A DNA stretch of 9,092 nt. Origin: Bog-793 sp050010315. Its GTDB lineage: Bacteria > Actinomycetota > Acidimicrobiia > Acidimicrobiales > Bog-793. The stretch is taken from assembly GCA_050010315.1 (NCBI GenBank), contig JBEKLG010000065.1, positions 1 to 9,092 on the forward strand, given 5' to 3'. Positions 6,176-9,092 of the stretch are shown here, piece after piece. A program made the position numbers and the translations under genes. A model generated the notes under the pieces. That model saw only the letters and a program-made list of their open reading frames with translations. It was not told where the DNA came from and did no database searches. The stretch's first letter is position 1; each line of letters starts with the position of its first letter.

Positions 6176-6435
6176 CGGGTGGCGAGGAGGGCACCGACGA
6201 GGATGGAAACGAATCCGCCGATGGTGTACCCGTTGGCGGGGCTGTCCGGCAGGGCGTTGATGTAGTTGAGCAGGATGATGAGGATGCCGAGGACGATCAG
6301 GCCGAGGAGCATCCACGGGTACCACCGCGGACTCCGCTTGATCGCCCGCGGGATGGGCGGCGTGTAACGACCGGGGGCCGGGCGACCTTTCGGCGTGACG
6401 CGACCGCGATTCTGAGCCCTCGCCTTCGTTGCCAC
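6166..6435 (-). CDS. crgA: Cell division protein CrgA
   Basis: This 89-aa inner-membrane protein belongs to CrgA, an actinobacteria-only family. CrgA joins the divisome, contacts FtsZ, FtsQ and the septal transpeptidases in mycobacteria, and inhibits or times septation in streptomycetes. A basic cytoplasmic N-terminus (MATKARAQNRGRVTPKGRPA) precedes the first membrane segment (about 39-60, WYPWMLLGLIVLGILIILLN). A short outside loop NALPDSPANG and a second membrane segment (about 70-86, YTIGGFVSILVGALLATR) follow; this two-segment plan is the family hallmark. The start is GTG 6435. No good Shine-Dalgarno precedes it, but TATCCT lies 7 nt upstream, so a leaderless transcript is possible (weak). 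It lies 72 bp after pknB on the same strand, matching the crgA-near-pknB arrangement of other actinomycetes. Confidence 0.93.
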   Translation of the reverse strand: MATKARAQNRGRVTPKGRPAPGRYTPPIPRAIKRSPRWYPWMLLGLIVLGILIILLNYINALPDSPANGYTIGGFVSILVGALLATRYR

Positions 6436-6480
6436 GGACCCGAGGATACCGACCGGATGACCTCGGTGGGGAATGACGAC

Positions 6481-6508
6481 GGCCGGCGGCGGTTCGCGGC
6501 AGCCGGCC
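6481..6508. terminator. Inverted repeat just after the pknB stop
   Basis: GGCCGGC (6481-6487) and GCCGGCC (6502-6508) are perfect arms around a 14-nt loop, beginning at the pknB stop codon on the minus strand. The arms are the same heptamers as in the hairpin at 4992-5007. No T tract follows, so any terminating effect would be weak or Rho-assisted. It lies in the 72-bp pknB-crgA gap. Confidence 0.3.
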
Positions 6509-8445
6509 TAGGTCCCGGTCGCCGATGGCAGCGATGTCGTCGTCGTTGTCGCTGACGTCGATGACGTCGGACTGCCGAGGGCGACGTAGAGGGTCACCCG
6601 GAACCCGGGTCGCACCCGATGCCAAGCTCCTGGGTGCTGTTTGAGAACGAGGCCGATCTCGCTCGGTGAGCTTGGCGGGACCGTGACGATGAAATAACCC
6701 AGCCCCGTGTTCGTGAGATCGAGCTCGGCCTGTTCCATGACTTCGTTCGTGACGTTCGGCACGATGATGAGCGTTCCAGACGAGATCACGAGGTTCACAG
6801 CTGTGCCCTCGGCCACCTTCTGCCCGGACGCCGGATTCGAGGAGATGACGAGACCCTGTGCCACCGTCGAGGAGTACTGAGTGGTCGACGAGCCGACGGT
6901 CAAGCCGGCCACGGTCAGCGCGGTGTCAGCTTGCGCCGGGGTGAGACCGCTTAACGGGGGCACCGTGATCATGAACGTGCCGCGGATCACGGAGAGCGTG
7001 ATCGTCGAGCCCGGCGGCGCGCTCCCGGGCGGGCCGGGCTGTTCGTCAACGACCGCTCCAGGGGTCAGTCCCGCCGTCTGGGGGGGTACGTACTGGGTGC
7101 GAACGTGAAACCCCTTCGAGACCAGCACCGCCTTGGCATCGACGACGTTGAGGTTTGTGACATTGGGGATCGGGATGGGGGCGGGCGGTCCCGCGACACG
7201 AAGCGTCACTCGTTCGCCCTTTCTCACCTGACTGGGACTCGTCGGGTCCTGGGCGACGACTTTCCCCGCGTTGTCCAATTTGCCCGGCACCTTCCGCGTC
7301 ACGGGGTCGAGCCCGTCAGCTCTCAGTTTCGCGATCGCGGCCTTGGCGACAAGGCCGTCGACGTTCGGGACGTCGAAGTACGGCCTCCCGCCGAAATAGC
7401 CGAGTGAGTAGCCGCCGAAGTAGACGATGAGGCCGATCGCGACGGCGCAGATGCCGCCGCCGCCTAGCCAGTACGGTGTGGTCTTCTTGGCGGGTGGGGT
7501 GCCACCTGGCGCTGCTGGCGCCGCCACGGCGGCGCCGACCACCGGGGCCGCCGGACCTGCCGCCGGAACGGCGACCGTTGCCGCCTCGTCATGTCGGGCG
7601 TGGGCGACGACCGGCTGGCCGCGCAGGAAGCGCTCGAGGTCGGCCCGGAACTCCTCGGCGTTGTCGTAGCGCTCCTTGGGAAGCTTCGCCGTCGCCTTGA
7701 GGATGATCGCTTCGAGCGCACGCGGGACCTTGGGGTTGTAGGCGCTCGGCGGCTCGGGGTGCTCCCGGACGTGCTGGTAGGCGATCGCGACTGGTGACTC
7801 GCCGACGAACGGCGGGCGGCCCGCCACCATCTCGTAGAGGACGACACCGAGGGCGTAGATGTCGCTGCGGCCGTCGACGCCGAGACCTTGAGCCTGTTCG
7901 GGCGAGAAGTACGTCGCCGTTCCCATGACGAGGCCGGTCTGGGTGATCTGCTCGTCGGTGCCGACCGCCCGGGCGATGCCGAAATCCGTGACCTTCACCT
8001 GACCGTCGGCGGTGATGAGGACGTTGCCGGGCTTCACGTCGCGGTGCACGACCCCGCGGCGGTGGGCGTAGGCGAGTGCCTTGGCGATGTCGGAGGCAAC
8101 CGAGGCCGCCTGCGCCGGGTTGAGCGGCGCCTGGGTGCGGATGATCGAGGAGAGCGCCTCGCCGTCGACGTACTCCATGACGATGAAGTACGTCGAGTCG
8201 GTCTCGCCCCAGTCGAAGACGGGGACGATGTTCGGGTGGGAAAGGTTCGCCGCGGCCTGTGCCTCGCGCCGGAACCGCTCGACGAAGGCGCTGTCCGTCG
8301 AGAGCTCCGAGAAGAGCACCTTCAGGGCGACGGGACGGCCGAGGAGGAGGTCGCGGGCGAGGAAGACTTGCGCGGTCCCGCCGCGGGCGATCTGGTCTCC
8401 GAGCTCGTAGCGCCCGCCGACCACCGTGTGCGGGGTCATCGTCAT
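6508..8445 (-). CDS. pknB: PASTA-domain serine/threonine protein kinase, PknB type
   Basis: This 645-aa single-pass membrane kinase senses peptidoglycan fragments or lipid II outside and phosphorylates division and wall-synthesis proteins inside. The kinase domain spans about 13-275: glycine loop IARGGTAQVFLA (19-30), Lys42 in VALKVL, Glu61, catalytic HRD 134-136 with Asn141, DFG 154-156, an activation loop with ITQTGLVMGTATYFSPEQ (likely phospho-Thr168 and Thr170), and DIYALGVVLYEM. An Ala/Pro-rich linker follows (about 285-320), then a membrane segment at about 326-348. Four extracellular PASTA repeats cover about 356-421, 426-492, 494-558 and 560-624, and a Ser/Thr-rich tail ends the protein. 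The first glycine of the usual GRGGM loop is Ala20. Start ATG 8445; ATG 8439 is nearly as good. It follows pbpA by 55 bp, and no pknA lies between them. Confidence 0.95.
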   Translation of the reverse strand: MTMTPHTVVGGRYELGDQIARGGTAQVFLARDLLLGRPVALKVLFSELSTDSAFVERFRREAQAAANLSHPNIVPVFDWGETDSTYFIVMEYVDGEALSSIIRTQAPLNPAQAASVASDIAKALAYAHRRGVVHRDVKPGNVLITADGQVKVTDFGIARAVGTDEQITQTGLVMGTATYFSPEQAQGLGVDGRSDIYALGVVLYEMVAGRPPFVGESPVAIAYQHVREHPEPPSAYNPKVPRALEAIILKATAKLPKERYDNAEEFRADLERFLRGQPVVAHARHDEAATVAVPAAGPAAPVVGAAVAAPAAPGGTPPAKKTTPYWLGGGGICAVAIGLIVYFGGYSLGYFGGRPYFDVPNVDGLVAKAAIAKLRADGLDPVTRKVPGKLDNAGKVVAQDPTSPSQVRKGERVTLRVAGPPAPIPIPNVTNLNVVDAKAVLVSKGFHVRTQYVPPQTAGLTPGAVVDEQPGPPGSAPPGSTITLSVIRGTFMITVPPLSGLTPAQADTALTVAGLTVGSSTTQYSSTVAQGLVISSNPASGQKVAEGTAVNLVISSGTLIIVPNVTNEVMEQAELDLTNTGLGYFIVTVPPSSPSEIGLVLKQHPGAWHRVRPGFRVTLYVALGSPTSSTSATTTTTSLPSATGT

Positions 8446-8454
8446 GTGCCCGTG

Positions 8455-8464
8455 AGCCTAGGCT
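8455..8464. promoter_or_regulatory. Perfect 10-bp palindrome AGCCTAGGCT upstream of pknB
   Basis: A perfect palindrome ends 9 nt before the pknB ATG at 8445, within the 55-bp gap after pbpA. On the minus strand it contains TAGGCT, which could be a weak -10 box for a leaderless start, but no convincing -35 is seen. CCTAGG is an uncommon word in high-GC genomes. Its role is inferred only. Confidence 0.25.
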
Positions 8465-8500
8465 TCCCGACCGCGATGCTAAGTCGCGGCCGTGGCGTCA

Positions 8501-9092
8501 TCACGAGGCCAACCCCAGCGCGGCGAGGAGGACCGCTCTCACGATCGGACCGGCGACTGCCGCGCCGGTGCCGTCGCAGTATCCCGCCGGCTGGACGACG
8601 ACGGCGGCAACGGCGACCTTGGGGATCTGCCCTGGGCCGGCGGGCGCTGTCGCGATCAGCCAGTCGTCCGAGCAGGAGCTGAGCGCCGTTTGCGCCGTGC
8701 CCGTCTTCGCTGCGACGTCGAGGTCTGCCGGGAAGCCGACGTGCGACGCCGTCCCGTCCGTGACGACGCCGCGCATCAGCGAGCGGACCTGGTCGGCCGT
8801 CACCGCCGATGTCGCTTGCAGCCAGGGGTGCGGGGTGTAGGTCTCGACGACGTTCCCGGCGGCGTCGACCACACGGGACAGGAAGTGCGGCGTCATGATC
8901 GTCCCGTCGTCGGCGACCGCCGCGGCGATGAGGGCGTCTTGGAGGGCCGTCTCCGCCACGTTCTCCTGGCCGATCGCCGAGTAGGCGATGCCGGGGATGT
9001 TCTCGGCGAAGCTGCGCGCCGGCGGGAAGTTCGCGGCGATGACCTCGGACGCCGGCAGGTCGATCGGCGGGATCTGGTCGAAGCCGAACGAC
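8501..9092 (-). CDS. pbpA: Class B penicillin-binding protein, PbpA-like transpeptidase, C-terminal part (partial)
   Basis: The gene enters from the right edge and ends at TGA 8503-8501; about 197 residues are visible. They form the C-terminal part of a transpeptidase domain: FGFDQIPPIDLPASE, AENIPGIAYSAIGQENV (the 'A.GQ' element), ALIAAAVADDGTIMTPHFL, and the active-site motif KTGT in DVAAKTGTAQT, followed by a DDWLIATAPAG strand. The SxxK nucleophile and SxN motifs lie outside the window. The enzyme cross-links peptidoglycan stem peptides on the outer face of the membrane and is the beta-lactam target. The FGF...IP and SFAENIPG wording, with pknB directly downstream, supports the PbpA group (rodA-pbpA-pknB clusters) over FtsI, although this is less certain than the class. 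Two cysteines, in SSCSDDW and GYCDGTG, flank the last strands and might form a disulfide. Confidence 0.9.
   Translation of the reverse strand, partial: SFGFDQIPPIDLPASEVIAANFPPARSFAENIPGIAYSAIGQENVAETALQDALIAAAVADDGTIMTPHFLSRVVDAAGNVVETYTPHPWLQATSAVTADQVRSLMRGVVTDGTASHVGFPADLDVAAKTGTAQTALSSCSDDWLIATAPAGPGQIPKVAVAAVVVQPAGYCDGTGAAVAGPIVRAVLLAALGLAS

Noticed and set aside
7888..8682. A 264-codon open frame on the + strand over pknB and pbpA
   Set aside because: Lies opposite the kinase catalytic domain, which has all its motifs; the frame is a GC-bias artefact.

Overview
The window is high-GC bacterial DNA. It most likely comes from an actinomycete, with Acidimicrobiia or a relative as the best guess. 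The guess rests on three things: a CrgA cell-division protein (a family restricted to Actinomycetota), a transpeptidase / PASTA-kinase / crgA cluster of the kind found near the origin in mycobacteria and streptomycetes, and the PurS + PurQ + short PurL form of FGAM synthase. The genus is inferred and was not checked by any search.

Left part (1-4924), de novo purine synthesis, + strand: the 3' end of purB, then purC, purS and purQ, packed with 4-bp GTGA overlaps (purB/purC, purS/purQ) and a 23-bp overlap (purC/purS). A 139-aa gene of unknown function on the opposite strand follows. It shares its CTAG stop with purQ and is divergent from purL, so it separates purL from its partners. PurS, PurQ and PurL together form formylglycinamidine ribonucleotide synthase. 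PurC and PurB act later, on AIR/CAIR and on SAICAR or adenylosuccinate.

Middle part (4925-6165), a looser region: a 47-aa gene on the minus strand with a near-ideal ribosome binding site (5042-5185), and a class I SAM-dependent methyltransferase on the + strand whose frame is broken near 5692. A possible decayed LuxR-type helix-turn-helix remnant (about 6050-6175) overlaps a 26-bp near-perfect palindrome that lies directly after the crgA stop codon. Several short inverted repeats occur between the genes.

Right part (6166-9092), cell wall growth and division, minus strand: the C-terminal part of a class B penicillin-binding protein of PbpA type (KTGT motif), a PknB-type Ser/Thr kinase with one membrane segment and four PASTA domains, and crgA. 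The order is pbpA-pknB-crgA, without the pknA that often sits between pbpA and pknB. Together these genes would sense muropeptide or lipid II through the PASTA domains, phosphorylate division proteins, and cross-link septal or polar peptidoglycan.

No clearly new multi-gene system is visible. The items most worth a second look are the 47-aa gene, the inverted gene inside the purine cluster, the broken methyltransferase and the palindrome behind crgA.
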